A stretch of DNA of 64,000 nt from UBA11524 sp045591175. GTDB taxonomy: Bacteria; Bacillota; Clostridia; Christensenellales; Aristaeellaceae. The stretch is taken from assembly GCA_045591175.1 (NCBI GenBank), contig JAZNSI010000013.1, positions 101,063 to 165,062 on the forward strand, read 5' to 3'. How positions within the stretch are numbered: the first letter of the stretch is position 1; each line of letters starts with the position of its first letter. Shown here piece after piece: positions 1-7,200 of the stretch. Position numbers and translations under genes: made by a program. The notes under the pieces were generated by a model. The model made no database searches. It was not told where the DNA came from and worked only from the letters and a program-made list of their open reading frames with translations.

Positions 1-2
1 GG

Positions 3-764
3 CTGTACATTCTTTATCAGACAAGCCTGACGGGCTGCCTGCTCATGTGCATCGGCCTGAGCGCGGGGCTGCGGCGGAAATCGCCGGTGCGCTTGGCTGT
101 GGTGTCCCTGGGGACGGCGGTGCTGTGTGCCTGGATGACCGGCGCGCTGCCGCTGCTGCGGGCGATGGCGCTGCTGATCTGCGCGGGATGTGCGCCCATC
201 CTGGCCTGGCCCGGCGCGCCCAAGCGCATCTGGATGCGGATGATCGCCAGCGGATGCTTCCTGTCCCTGGGGTTGGCGGGGGTGATGCGCTTCATGGCGG
301 CCTTCGGACTCCCGGCGGCGGTATTGACGCTGCTGGGATGTCTGCTGCTGCGGGCAGTGCCCATGCTTCTGCCCAGGCCGGAGGAGACGCCCCGCCTTGC
401 CACGGTGGACGTCCGCCACGGCGCCCATCACCTGACGCTGACGGCCCTGATCGACAGCGGCAATCTCCTGCGCGACCCGGTGACGGGCCTGCCGGTGATC
501 GTCATCAGCCGCCGTGCCGCCCAGCGCCTCGTCCAGCTGCCGGGAAAGGGCCAGGTGACCTACCCCTTCCGGCTGATCACGGTGCGCACGGTCAACGGAA
601 GCGGCCTGATGACCGTCTTCCACCCGGACAGCGTGTTCCTGCTGCTGCCGGAGGGCTGGACGAGGGTGGAAGCGCTGCTGGGCGTATCGCCGGAGGGCTA
701 CGACGGCTTCCAGGCCCTGGTGCCGGCGCGGCTGATGAATCCCGGTCTGGCCATGACCATATGA
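3..764 (+). CDS. spoIIGA: SpoIIGA, pro-sigma-E processing peptidase (5' end outside window)
   Basis: Membrane-embedded aspartic protease that removes the pro-sequence of sigma-E in the mother cell. The reading frame is open from base 3, so the N-terminus and first membrane segments lie upstream of the window. The visible part has several hydrophobic helices up to about base 370, then a soluble domain with the catalytic motif D-S-G-N (Asp codon at 453-455), as in retropepsin-like SpoIIGA. It ends 11 bp before the sigE start, and its stop overlaps the sigE ribosome binding site, which fits the conserved spoIIG operon. Family assignment rests on the DSGN motif, architecture and position before sigE; overall sequence identity to Bacillus SpoIIGA is low, which is usual for this family. 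Confidence 0.9.
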   Translation: MYILYQTSLTGCLLMCIGLSAGLRRKSPVRLAVVSLGTAVLCAWMTGALPLLRAMALLICAGCAPILAWPGAPKRIWMRMIASGCFLSLGLAGVMRFMAAFGLPAAVLTLLGCLLLRAVPMLLPRPEETPRLATVDVRHGAHHLTLTALIDSGNLLRDPVTGLPVIVISRRAAQRLVQLPGKGQVTYPFRLITVRTVNGSGLMTVFHPDSVFLLLPEGWTRVEALLGVSPEGYDGFQALVPARLMNPGLAMTI

Positions 765-775
765 AGGAGGCTGTC

Positions 776-1486
776 ATGCTTTTGCCTTTTCGCCTTTCGT
801 CCATCACGGATTTTTTTGCTGCCTTCAAGCCGGCGGAGGTTTTCTACATCGGCGGGCCGATCCCGCTGCCTGCGCCCCTGACGGCGGAGGAGGAACGCGC
901 TCTGCTCACCCGCCTTGCGGAGGATGGCGACCGAGTCCGCCAGACGCTGATCGAACACAATCTGCGTCTTGTGGTCTTTATTGCCCGCAAGTTTGAGAAC
1001 ACCGGCGTGATGCTGGAGGATCTCATTTCGATCGGCACCATCGGGCTGATCAAGGCGGTCAACACCTTCGACCCGGGAAAAAAGATCAAGCTGGCCACCT
1101 ACGCCAGCCGCTGCATTGAGAATGAGGTGCTGATGTTCCTGCGCCGCCACAGCCGCACCAAGCTGGAAGTCAGCCTCGACGAACCACTGCGCACCGACTG
1201 GGACGGCAACGAGCTGCTGCTGTCCGATGTGCTGGGCACCGAGGCAGACATGGTCTCCCGCGGCATGGAGGAGGACGCGGAGAAGCAGATGCTCTTTGCG
1301 GCGCTCAGGCGGCTGAACCCCCGCGAGCAGCAGATCATGACCCTGCGCTACGGCCTCTCCGGCAGGGGAGAGATGACCCAGAAGGAGGTCGCCGACGTGC
1401 TGGGGATCTCGCAGAGCTACATCTCCCGGCTGGAAAAGCGGATATTGCAAAGGCTGCATGGGGAGATGGTCAGGCAGTCGTCGTGA
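776..1486 (+). CDS. sigE: RNA polymerase sporulation sigma factor SigE (pro-sigma-E)
   Basis: 236-residue sigma-70 family factor for the early mother cell. The start at 776 follows AAGGAGG at 764-770. Residues 1 to about 25 form an amphipathic pro-sequence leading to E-V-F-Y-I-G-G, matching the SpoIIGA cleavage neighbourhood of Bacillus pro-sigma-E. Region 2 is nearly canonical (NLRLVVFIARKFENTG, EDLISIGTIGLIKAVNTF, KLATYASRCIENEVLM). Region 4 ends with a helix-turn-helix, QKEVADVLGISQSYISRLEK. The classical neighbour sigG does not follow directly: an antisense regulator gene lies in between. Identification is secure from these motifs. Confidence 0.97.
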   Translation: MLLPFRLSSITDFFAAFKPAEVFYIGGPIPLPAPLTAEEERALLTRLAEDGDRVRQTLIEHNLRLVVFIARKFENTGVMLEDLISIGTIGLIKAVNTFDPGKKIKLATYASRCIENEVLMFLRRHSRTKLEVSLDEPLRTDWDGNELLLSDVLGTEADMVSRGMEEDAEKQMLFAALRRLNPREQQIMTLRYGLSGRGEMTQKEVADVLGISQSYISRLEKRILQRLHGEMVRQSS

Positions 1487-1493
1487 CAAGAAA

Positions 1494-1525
1494 AACAGCC
1501 GTCGGATAAAACTCCGGCGGCTGTT
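1494..1525 (-). terminator. Rho-independent terminator between sigE and the XRE gene
   Basis: 12-bp stem (arms 1494-1505 and 1514-1525, one G-T pair) with an 8-nt loop. Read on the minus strand it is followed by TTTTTC, so it best serves the leftward regulator gene; it also lies just after the sigE stop. Confidence 0.8.
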
Positions 1526-1557
1526 GTGATGGATGCGGGATTCCGTAGGCGTGGGGG

Positions 1558-2040
1558 TCAGTCCTTTGCGTACGTCTCCAGCACGTAGCGCAGAGTGGTC
1601 AGGATCTCCTCCTCCGTGGGGGCGACGCTGACAAGCGTGGTCGCATCAGGGCAATCACCGTAGAAGCCGCTGGTATAGCAGGCGATCAGATACCGGACAA
1701 ATTCGTCCTCTGCGGCGGCAGCCTTGGCCTGCTCAAAGTCGGTGTGGATGCTGCGGGCAACGATGCCGTACTCCTTCGCGATGGCGGCTGCCTTGTGGCC
1801 CAGAACGGATGTTTCAGCGGCGATGACAGCAAAGCGCAGCGTCTTGGCCCGCCCCAGCAGCTCATCGGTGGTAACGGCGAAGAAATCGGCCAGTGCGCTC
1901 AGCATAAGGACGTCTGGCAGGGTGTAATTGTTCTCCCACTTGGATACCGCGGCGGCCGTCACGCCCAGGGCAGCGGCCAGTTCCTCCTGGGTGATGTTTT
2001 TCTGCCTGCGAAGCGTCAAAATGTTGTTACCCAAATTCAT
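1558..2040 (-). CDS. XRE-family transcriptional regulator inside the sigE-sigG locus
   Basis: 160-residue DNA-binding protein. Residues about 5-60 form a Cro/C1-type helix-turn-helix (LRRQKNITQEELAAALGV, VSKWENNYTLPDVLMLSALA). The C-terminal 95 residues are an Ala-rich alpha/beta domain of unrecognised family. The start at 2040 is set by AGGAGG 9 bases upstream; longer reading frames run into antisense of sigG. It is transcribed against sigE and sigG and splits the usual spoIIGA-sigE-sigG order. A perfect 12-bp palindrome (CAAAGCGCTTTG, 2067-2078) lies just upstream of the start and could be its operator. Role in sporulation is only inferred from location. Confidence 0.8.
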   Translation of the reverse strand: MNLGNNILTLRRQKNITQEELAAALGVTAAAVSKWENNYTLPDVLMLSALADFFAVTTDELLGRAKTLRFAVIAAETSVLGHKAAAIAKEYGIVARSIHTDFEQAKAAAAEDEFVRYLIACYTSGFYGDCPDATTLVSVAPTEEEILTTLRYVLETYAKD

Positions 2041-2066
2041 GATGTATGCCTCCTGTGAAGAATGTT

Positions 2067-2078
2067 CAAAGCGCTTTG
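2067..2078. promoter_or_regulatory. Palindromic candidate operator between the XRE gene and sigG
   Basis: Perfect 12-bp palindrome CAAAGCGCTTTG, 26 bp upstream of the regulator start and 175 bp upstream of sigG. Dyad symmetry beside an XRE gene suggests autoregulation; no binding evidence. Confidence 0.35.
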
Positions 2079-2253
2079 TCGTATTTACCATAGCACAATG
2101 CAGCGGGTTTGGCAATCGAGCGTTACGATGGAAACTTTCCTGCCGGTTAAGTTGGGGAGCCTTTGTCTTATTTGCGCGTGTTTTGTCGCCTCTGTTTACC
2201 GCCCCATTCCCGGTGCCATACTTTGTACATCCAACAAACGGAGGTACATCAAC

Positions 2254-3036
2254 ATGGCATACGGCAAGGTGGAAATCTGCGGCGTGGATACCTCGAAGCT
2301 CCCGGTGCTGTCCCAGACGAAGATGCTGGAGCTCTTCCCCCTCGTCCACGCAGGGGACAAGGCTGCCCGCGACGAGTTCGTGCAGGGGAATTTGAGGCTG
2401 GTGCTCAGCGTCATCCAGCGGTTTGCGTCCCGCGGGGAGAATGCCGACGATCTCTTCCAGGTCGGCTGCATCGGGCTGATGAAGGCCATCGACAACTTCG
2501 ATACCAGCCAAAATGTGCGCTTCTCCACCTACGCCGTTCCGATGATCATCGGCGAGATCCGCCGTTATTTGCGGGACAACAATGCCATCCGCGTCAGCCG
2601 TTCCATGCGGGACACGGCCTACAAGGCGCTGCAGGCCCGCGACCGTCTGCAGGCCCGGCTGAACCGCGAACCCACCATGGCGGAGATCGCCGCAGAAATG
2701 CAGATCCCCCAGGAGGATGTGATTTTCGCCCTGGAGGCCATTCAGGATCCGGTCAGCCTTTTCGAGCCGGTCTACAATGACGGCGGCGACGCGCTCTACA
2801 TCATGGATCAGGTGCGCGACGAGGGTGCCAAGGACGACAACTGGGTGGAGGACATTGCCATCCGCGATGCCATGCGCAAGCTGAACGACCGGGAGAAGCG
2901 CATCATGCAGCTGCGCTTTTTCGAGGGCCGCACGCAGATGGAGGTCGCGGGGGAGATCGGCATCAGCCAGGCCCAGGTCAGCCGGCTGGAGAAGCAGGCG
3001 CTGCTCCACATGCGGCGCTCCATGCAGGTGACGTGA
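2254..3036 (+). CDS. sigG: RNA polymerase sporulation sigma factor SigG
   Basis: 260-residue late forespore sigma factor. The start at 2254 lies 10 bases after GGAGG in the upstream CGGAGGTAC. The N-terminal VEICGVDTSKLPVL is the SigG anti-sigma-binding signature. Region 2 follows (NLRLVLSVIQRFASRGENADDLFQVGCIGLMKAIDNFD), then region 3 (REPTMAEIAAEM) and a region 4 helix-turn-helix (RTQMEVAGEIGISQAQVSRLEKQ). The 213-bp upstream spacer shared with the divergent XRE gene would have to hold its own promoter, as expected for a sigma-F/G-dependent gene, but I could not assign boxes with confidence. Confidence 0.96.
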   Translation: MAYGKVEICGVDTSKLPVLSQTKMLELFPLVHAGDKAARDEFVQGNLRLVLSVIQRFASRGENADDLFQVGCIGLMKAIDNFDTSQNVRFSTYAVPMIIGEIRRYLRDNNAIRVSRSMRDTAYKALQARDRLQARLNREPTMAEIAAEMQIPQEDVIFALEAIQDPVSLFEPVYNDGGDALYIMDQVRDEGAKDDNWVEDIAIRDAMRKLNDREKRIMQLRFFEGRTQMEVAGEIGISQAQVSRLEKQALLHMRRSMQVT

Positions 3037-3049
3037 CAGCGGTTTCCGC

Positions 3050-3078
3050 TTGACGCAGGCGGGGTTCTGGCCTATAAT
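3050..3078 (+). promoter_or_regulatory. Sigma-A type promoter for the GH113-like gene
   Basis: TTGACG (3050-3055), 17-bp spacer, TATAAT (3073-3078), 56 bp upstream of the start codon and just after the sigG stop. Confidence 0.75.
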
Positions 3079-3134
3079 GTGAGCATATGAGTCGTTATTC
3101 AGGATGCTGACGCTCCTGTCAGAAAGGAAATACG

Positions 3135-4085
3135 ATGCGCTATTTGAACGGATGCACCTTCGGATTCATGTCCCGCCGCGGCTTTACCGAGCGGGAGGAA
3201 TGGAAGAACTCCCTGCGCCTGATGCAGCAGGAAACCGGCTGCGATACGGTGATTTTGCCCGTGGCGGCGCTGCAGGATCATGCCTACTCCACCAAGGTGG
3301 ATTACGGCACCTCTGATGTGATGAGCATGGACGACGTGCGCGCCGTCGCCAAAGAGGCGCGGAGCCTGGGCATGCGGGTGGTCATCAAGGCGATGGTCAA
3401 CTGCCGCGACGGCTACTGGCGGGCATATATCCGTTTCTTCGACAGCTTCGTGCCCACCGAGCCCACCTGGGCGCAATGGTTTGCCAGCTACGGCGAATTT
3501 GTGGTGGCCCTGGCCCGCACGGCGGAGGAGCTCCGGGCGGACATGTTCTGCGTGGGCTGCGAAATGGTCGGCACCGATCACCGCGCGGAGGAATGGCGGG
3601 CGCTGATCGCCGATGTCCGCAAGGTCTACACCGGCCCTGTGACCTACAACTGCGACAAGTTCCAGGAGAACAACGTCACCTGGTGGGACGCGGTGGACGC
3701 GATCTCCTCCTCCGGGTATTATCCCATCGACCAGCTGGAGGAACACTTCACCCGCATTGAGCAGGTGGCGGAGAAGTTTGACCGCCCCTTCTTCTTCATG
3801 GAGAGCGGATGCCCCAGCCGAAAGGGCAGCGAATATGTGCCCAATAACTGGGCCTTCGGCGGCGAACAGTGCCTGGACAGCCAGACCCAGTGGTATCAGG
3901 CCTATGTGGACGCGCTGCTGCGGCACCCGAAAATTCGAGGCTGCGTCTGGTGGGATTGGAGCGCCATGCACCTGTACCCCATCGAAAAGGCGGAAACCGA
4001 CTCCGGCTATGCCCTGTACGGCAAGCCTGCGGCGCAAGTGTTGCGGAAGTACTCGAAGACCATCGCCGAGCGGGAGAACGGGTAA
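3135..4085 (+). CDS. GH113-like glycoside hydrolase (putative beta-mannanase)
   Basis: 316-residue TIM-barrel hydrolase with no signal peptide, so probably cytoplasmic and acting on short oligosaccharides. Clan GH-A features are visible: an acid/base candidate Glu143 in CVGCEM on strand 4, a nucleophile candidate Glu223 in FFMESGC on strand 7, and the aromatic VWWDW near residues 271-275 on strand 8. This pattern and length fit GH113 endo-1,4-beta-mannosidases; related GH-A families cannot be excluded without a profile search. Start at 3135 follows AGAAAGGA. It is monocistronic, with its own promoter and a terminator-like hairpin downstream. Confidence 0.75.
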   Translation: MRYLNGCTFGFMSRRGFTEREEWKNSLRLMQQETGCDTVILPVAALQDHAYSTKVDYGTSDVMSMDDVRAVAKEARSLGMRVVIKAMVNCRDGYWRAYIRFFDSFVPTEPTWAQWFASYGEFVVALARTAEELRADMFCVGCEMVGTDHRAEEWRALIADVRKVYTGPVTYNCDKFQENNVTWWDAVDAISSSGYYPIDQLEEHFTRIEQVAEKFDRPFFFMESGCPSRKGSEYVPNNWAFGGEQCLDSQTQWYQAYVDALLRHPKIRGCVWWDWSAMHLYPIEKAETDSGYALYGKPAAQVLRKYSKTIAERENG

Positions 4086-4101
4086 AGCAGAATCATGGCA
4101 T

Positions 4102-4136
4102 ACGGCATGGCTGCAGGGGCGGCTGTGCCGTTTTTC
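4102..4136 (+). terminator. Terminator after the GH113-like gene
   Basis: ACGGCA (4102-4107) pairs with TGCCGT (4126-4131), with a GC-rich inner loop, followed by TTTTT (4131-4135). Confidence 0.6.
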
Positions 4137-4204
4137 TGGGCAGGGGAGCCCAACCACATCCTCCGGCATAAGCTGAAAGGGGAGCACCGTATCCGCATGT
4201 TGAT

Positions 4205-4385
4205 GAGGTCGGACCATGTCCGACTAGCGAGAGCAAATGATTGCATTTGCCGAGCGTAGCCAGCCGCAGGCTTTACGCCTGAGGATGGCCGGAGTTGAGG
4301 TCGGACCATGTCCTACTAGCGAGAGCAAATGATTACATTTGCCGAGCGTAGCCAGCCGCAGGCTTTACGCCTGGGGATGGCCGGA
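4205..4385. repeat. Two-copy 92-bp tandem intergenic repeat
   Basis: Copies at 4205-4293 and 4297-4385 (89 bp each, 3-bp gap, period 92) differ at three positions only. Each contains an internal inverted repeat, GCAAATG-4 nt-CATTTGC, and a second GC-rich dyad. No gene explains it. It fills most of the 356-bp space between the glycosidase and the MazF-like gene. Confidence 0.9.
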
Positions 4386-4441
4386 ATGGATACTGTGTTT
4401 TCTTCGAAAATGGCTTGACATCCCGGACGGAGTGTGACAAT

Positions 4442-4780
4442 ATGAAACGTGGAGATATATACAGGGCTGACCTCGATCCCGTCGTCGGCTCGGAGCAGGG
4501 CGGCGTCCGCCCGGTGCTCATCATCCAGAATGACACGGGAAATCTTCATTCGCCCACGGTCATCGTGGCGGCCATCACCGGCAGGCACAAGAAGCCCCAT
4601 ATGCCGGTGCATGTGCCCATCACAGCGGCGGAAAGCGGCTTGCCTGCGGATTCGGTTGTCTTGACCGAGCAGGTACGCACGCTGGAGAAATCCCGGCTGA
4701 CGAAATACCTTGGCCATCTGCCGGATGCTGCCATGATCCGCATTGACGCGGCCCTTGACCGCAGCCTGGGCAGAGCCTGA
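4442..4780 (+). CDS. MazF/PemK-family toxin-like endoribonuclease
   Basis: 112-residue protein of the MazF/PemK fold, which cleaves mRNA at specific short sequences. The N-terminus MKRGDIYRADLDPVVGSEQ and the following GGVRPVLIIQND are the hallmark beta-strand and catalytic Arg region. The C-terminal LTEQVRTLEKSRL matches the conserved Gln/Arg segment. The start at 4442 was chosen because it gives the canonical N-terminus and has GGAG 9 bases upstream. No MazE-like antitoxin ORF precedes it: the 92-bp tandem repeat does. The next gene, yitT-like, begins 21 bp downstream, so the two may be co-transcribed. Confidence 0.9.
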   Translation: MKRGDIYRADLDPVVGSEQGGVRPVLIIQNDTGNLHSPTVIVAAITGRHKKPHMPVHVPITAAESGLPADSVVLTEQVRTLEKSRLTKYLGHLPDAAMIRIDAALDRSLGRA

Positions 4781-4801
4781 GAGTATGACACGGAGGAACC
4801 A

Positions 4802-5674
4802 ATGAACCTGCTGGAGAAAATCAAGAAGGCCGCCCTGCGGGAGCAGTGCATGGCGTGGCTTCAAATCGTGATCGGCTGCATCATCGGTGCGGCGGCATAC
4901 CCGACCTTTCTGGATCCGGGCAAGATCGCGCCCGGCGGCCTCACCGGCGTGGCGATGATCATGAAGCACCTCTGGGGCTGGGACATCGGCATCACGTCGC
5001 TGATCTTGAACATCCCGCTGTTTGTCATCGGTTACCGGGCCATGGGCAAGGTCTTTGCCTTCCGCAGCCTGGTGGCGACGATCCTCTTTTCCCTCGCCAT
5101 TGACCTGATGCCCCTCAAGGCCATCGAGGTCGAGCCCATCCTCGGCACGCTGTACGGCGGCATATTGCTGGGCATCGGCCTGGGCTTCATCCTGCGCGGC
5201 GGCGCCACCACCGGCGGCACTGACATGTGCGCACGCATGGTGCACAAGTATCTGCCCTTCATGTCCGTGGGCATGTTCCTGTTCCTGATCGACTGCGTGG
5301 TGGTCGTAGCGGCATGGATCTTTATCGGCTCCTCCGAGGCGCTGTATGCGCTGATCTGTATCTTCGTCTCCGGCAAGGCGGTGGATATGGTGATGCTCGG
5401 CCTGAGCAGCAACAAGGCCTGCTTCGTCATCAGCGACGCCTGGGAGCGCGTTTCCCGCCGCCTGATGGACGAGATGGAGCGCGGCGTTACCCAGCTGAGC
5501 GCGAGGGGCGCCTACACCGGCACAGAACGCCCCGTTGTGCTGTGTGTGCTGCCTCCTCAGGAGGTGGCCCGGCTGAAGGAGATCGTCCGCCAGGAGGATG
5601 AGAAGGCGTTCATGTTTATCACCGAAGCGCATGAAGCGCTGGGCGAGGGTTTCTCCAGCCTGATGAACGAATGA
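4802..5674 (+). CDS. YitT family membrane protein (DUF161/DUF2179)
   Basis: 290-residue integral membrane protein. Five to six hydrophobic helices cover residues about 18-200, including the family-typical GGLTGVAMIM and LRGGATTGGTDM segments. The C-terminal soluble domain (about 215-285, ending QEDEKAFMFITEAHEALGEGF) is DUF2179. Members are common in Firmicutes; their substrate is unknown. It follows the MazF-like gene closely (RBS ACGGAGG) and ends at a strong terminator. Confidence 0.88.
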   Translation: MNLLEKIKKAALREQCMAWLQIVIGCIIGAAAYPTFLDPGKIAPGGLTGVAMIMKHLWGWDIGITSLILNIPLFVIGYRAMGKVFAFRSLVATILFSLAIDLMPLKAIEVEPILGTLYGGILLGIGLGFILRGGATTGGTDMCARMVHKYLPFMSVGMFLFLIDCVVVVAAWIFIGSSEALYALICIFVSGKAVDMVMLGLSSNKACFVISDAWERVSRRLMDEMERGVTQLSARGAYTGTERPVVLCVLPPQEVARLKEIVRQEDEKAFMFITEAHEALGEGFSSLMNE

Positions 5675-5681
5675 GTACGGA

Positions 5682-5708
5682 CCTGCGGCAGCTGCTGCAG
5701 GCTTTTTT
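5682..5708 (+). terminator. Terminator after yitT-like gene
   Basis: CCTGCGGCAGCTGCTGCAGG dyad at 5682-5701 followed by CTTTTTT. Confidence 0.85.
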
Positions 5709-5734
5709 CTTTGGGGCGATTTATGCTGCGCCCC

Positions 5735-5763
5735 TTGATTAATGACGGCATTCATGTTATAAT
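5735..5763 (+). promoter_or_regulatory. Sigma-A promoter of the BMP transporter gene
   Basis: TTGATT (5735-5740), 17-bp spacer, perfect TATAAT (5758-5763), about 58 bp upstream of the start. Confidence 0.85.
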
Positions 5764-5820
5764 CATGTCGGAATCCCGAATTCGTTTCCCAAAACGACAA
5801 ATGAACAGGAGGAGTTCCCC

Positions 5821-7020
5821 ATGAAGAAGCTCGTTTCTCTGCTGCTGGCTCTGGCGATGCTGCTGGGCGTCATGTCCTTCGCGTCTGCTGAGGAGTACAA
5901 GATCGCCATGGTTACCGACTACGGCGACATCACCGACCAGTCCTTCAACCAGACCACCTGGGAAGCCGTTATTGCTTTCGGCGAGAAGTACAACATTGAG
6001 TACAAGTACTACAAGCCCGATACCAATGATACCGCTGGCCGCGTTGCCAAGGTTGAGCTGGCCATCGCTGACGGCTACAATGTGATCGTTATGCCCGGCT
6101 ACGCTTTCGGCGGCACCCTGGTTGAGATCGCTCCCGAGTATCCCGAAGTGAAGTTCATTGCGCTGGACGTGGGCAAGGGCGACATGCTGGAGACTGCTGT
6201 GCCCATGCAGGGCGAGGCGTACGACTACAATCCCGATAACTGGGATTTCGCCAAGTACGTCAACATGGAGAACATCTACTCCGCTATCTACCAGGAAGAG
6301 CTGTGCGGCTACATGGCCGGTTACGCTGCTGTGAAGCTGGGCTACAAGGAGCTGGGCTTCCTGGGCGGCATGGCTGTTCCCGCGGTTGTCCGTTACGGCT
6401 ACGGCTTCGTGCAGGGCTGTGACGCTGCTGCCAAGGAAATGGGCATCAACGTGAACGTCAAGTACGTCTACGGCAACCAGTTCTTCGGCGACGCTGACAT
6501 CACCGCTTACATGGACAACTGGTACCAGAATGGCACCGAGGTTGTGTTCGCCTGCGGCGGCGGTATCTACACCTCTGCTGTTGACGCTGCCAAGAAGATC
6601 GAAGGCTCCAAGGTCATCGGCGTTGACGTTGACCAGTCCGGCGTTATCACCAACTACGCTGCTGGCGAAGGCGCTTCTGAGGAAGAGCTGGCCAAGTGGG
6701 ATGACCTGACCGTGACCTCCGCCATGAAGGGCCTGGCTCCCACCACCATCGACACCCTGACCGACGTTATCGTCAATGGCAATTGGGCCAAGTACGCCGG
6801 CAAGATCGAGACCCTGGGCCTGGTGTCCGGCGACGATCCCACCGTCAACTACGTCCAGATCCCCATGACCACCCAGTTCGTGGATGGCCAGTTCACCGCC
6901 GAGGATTACAAGGCGATGGTGAAGGGCATGTTCGAGGGCACCATTCTGGTCTCTGACGACATCGCCAACGCTCCTGCTGTGACCAACGCTACCGTTGATT
7001 ACCAGGGCAACATCAAGTAA
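5821..7020 (+). CDS. BMP-family nucleoside-binding protein of an ABC transporter
   Basis: 399-residue periplasmic-binding-type protein of the Bmp/Med family, expected to capture purine nucleosides for the permease encoded downstream. A signal peptide covers residues 1-23 (MKKLVSLLLALAMLLGVMSF then ASA-EE). It is type I-like, with no lipobox cysteine, unlike most Gram-positive solute-binding proteins. BMP features include VTDYGDITDQSFNQ near the N-terminus and CGGGIYTSAVDAA with VIGVDVDQSG in the second lobe. Codons are dominated by GCT, GTT and AAG, suggesting high expression. RBS is AGGAGG. A terminator separates it from the ATPase gene, as often seen when the binding protein is made in excess. 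Confidence 0.93.
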   Translation: MKKLVSLLLALAMLLGVMSFASAEEYKIAMVTDYGDITDQSFNQTTWEAVIAFGEKYNIEYKYYKPDTNDTAGRVAKVELAIADGYNVIVMPGYAFGGTLVEIAPEYPEVKFIALDVGKGDMLETAVPMQGEAYDYNPDNWDFAKYVNMENIYSAIYQEELCGYMAGYAAVKLGYKELGFLGGMAVPAVVRYGYGFVQGCDAAAKEMGINVNVKYVYGNQFFGDADITAYMDNWYQNGTEVVFACGGGIYTSAVDAAKKIEGSKVIGVDVDQSGVITNYAAGEGASEEELAKWDDLTVTSAMKGLAPTTIDTLTDVIVNGNWAKYAGKIETLGLVSGDDPTVNYVQIPMTTQFVDGQFTAEDYKAMVKGMFEGTILVSDDIANAPAVTNATVDYQGNIK

Positions 7021-7038
7021 TTTCATATTTGAAATTCG

Positions 7039-7074
7039 CTGCGGCGCCGGAGTATGTCAGGCGCCGCAGTTTTT
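7039..7074 (+). terminator. Terminator after the BMP gene
   Basis: 10-bp GC stem (7039-7048 with 7060-7069) followed by TTTTT. Confidence 0.9.
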
Positions 7075-7088
7075 GTTGCAAAAAAGCT

Positions 7089-7117
7089 TTGCAAAGCGAT
7101 TCAGACTATGCTATACT
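7089..7117 (+). promoter_or_regulatory. Promoter for the nucleoside ABC ATPase-permease operon
   Basis: TTGCAA (7089-7094), 17-bp spacer, TATACT (7112-7117); an untranslated leader of about 75 nt follows. Confidence 0.8.
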
Positions 7118-7200
7118 AAATATATATTGCTTCTTATGTGAAGTCGTCGGGATACAATCGCAAAGGACTGAGATCCGTAGGATAGAAGGAGGTTGGTCTC

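Noticed and set aside
47..775. In-frame N-terminal extension of sigE through spoIIGA
   Set aside because: The extension is an out-of-frame reading of spoIIGA; the sigE ATG at 776 has a perfect RBS and the known pro-sequence start.
4415..4443. TTGACA-17-CAATAT promoter at the MazF-like start
   Set aside because: The -10 would overlap the ATG, placing the transcript start inside the gene; the canonical MazF N-terminus begins at that ATG.
4316..5800. Long minus-strand frame opposite the MazF-like and YitT genes
   Set aside because: Covers two well-supported genes, their terminator and the tandem repeat; composition is typical of antisense translation.
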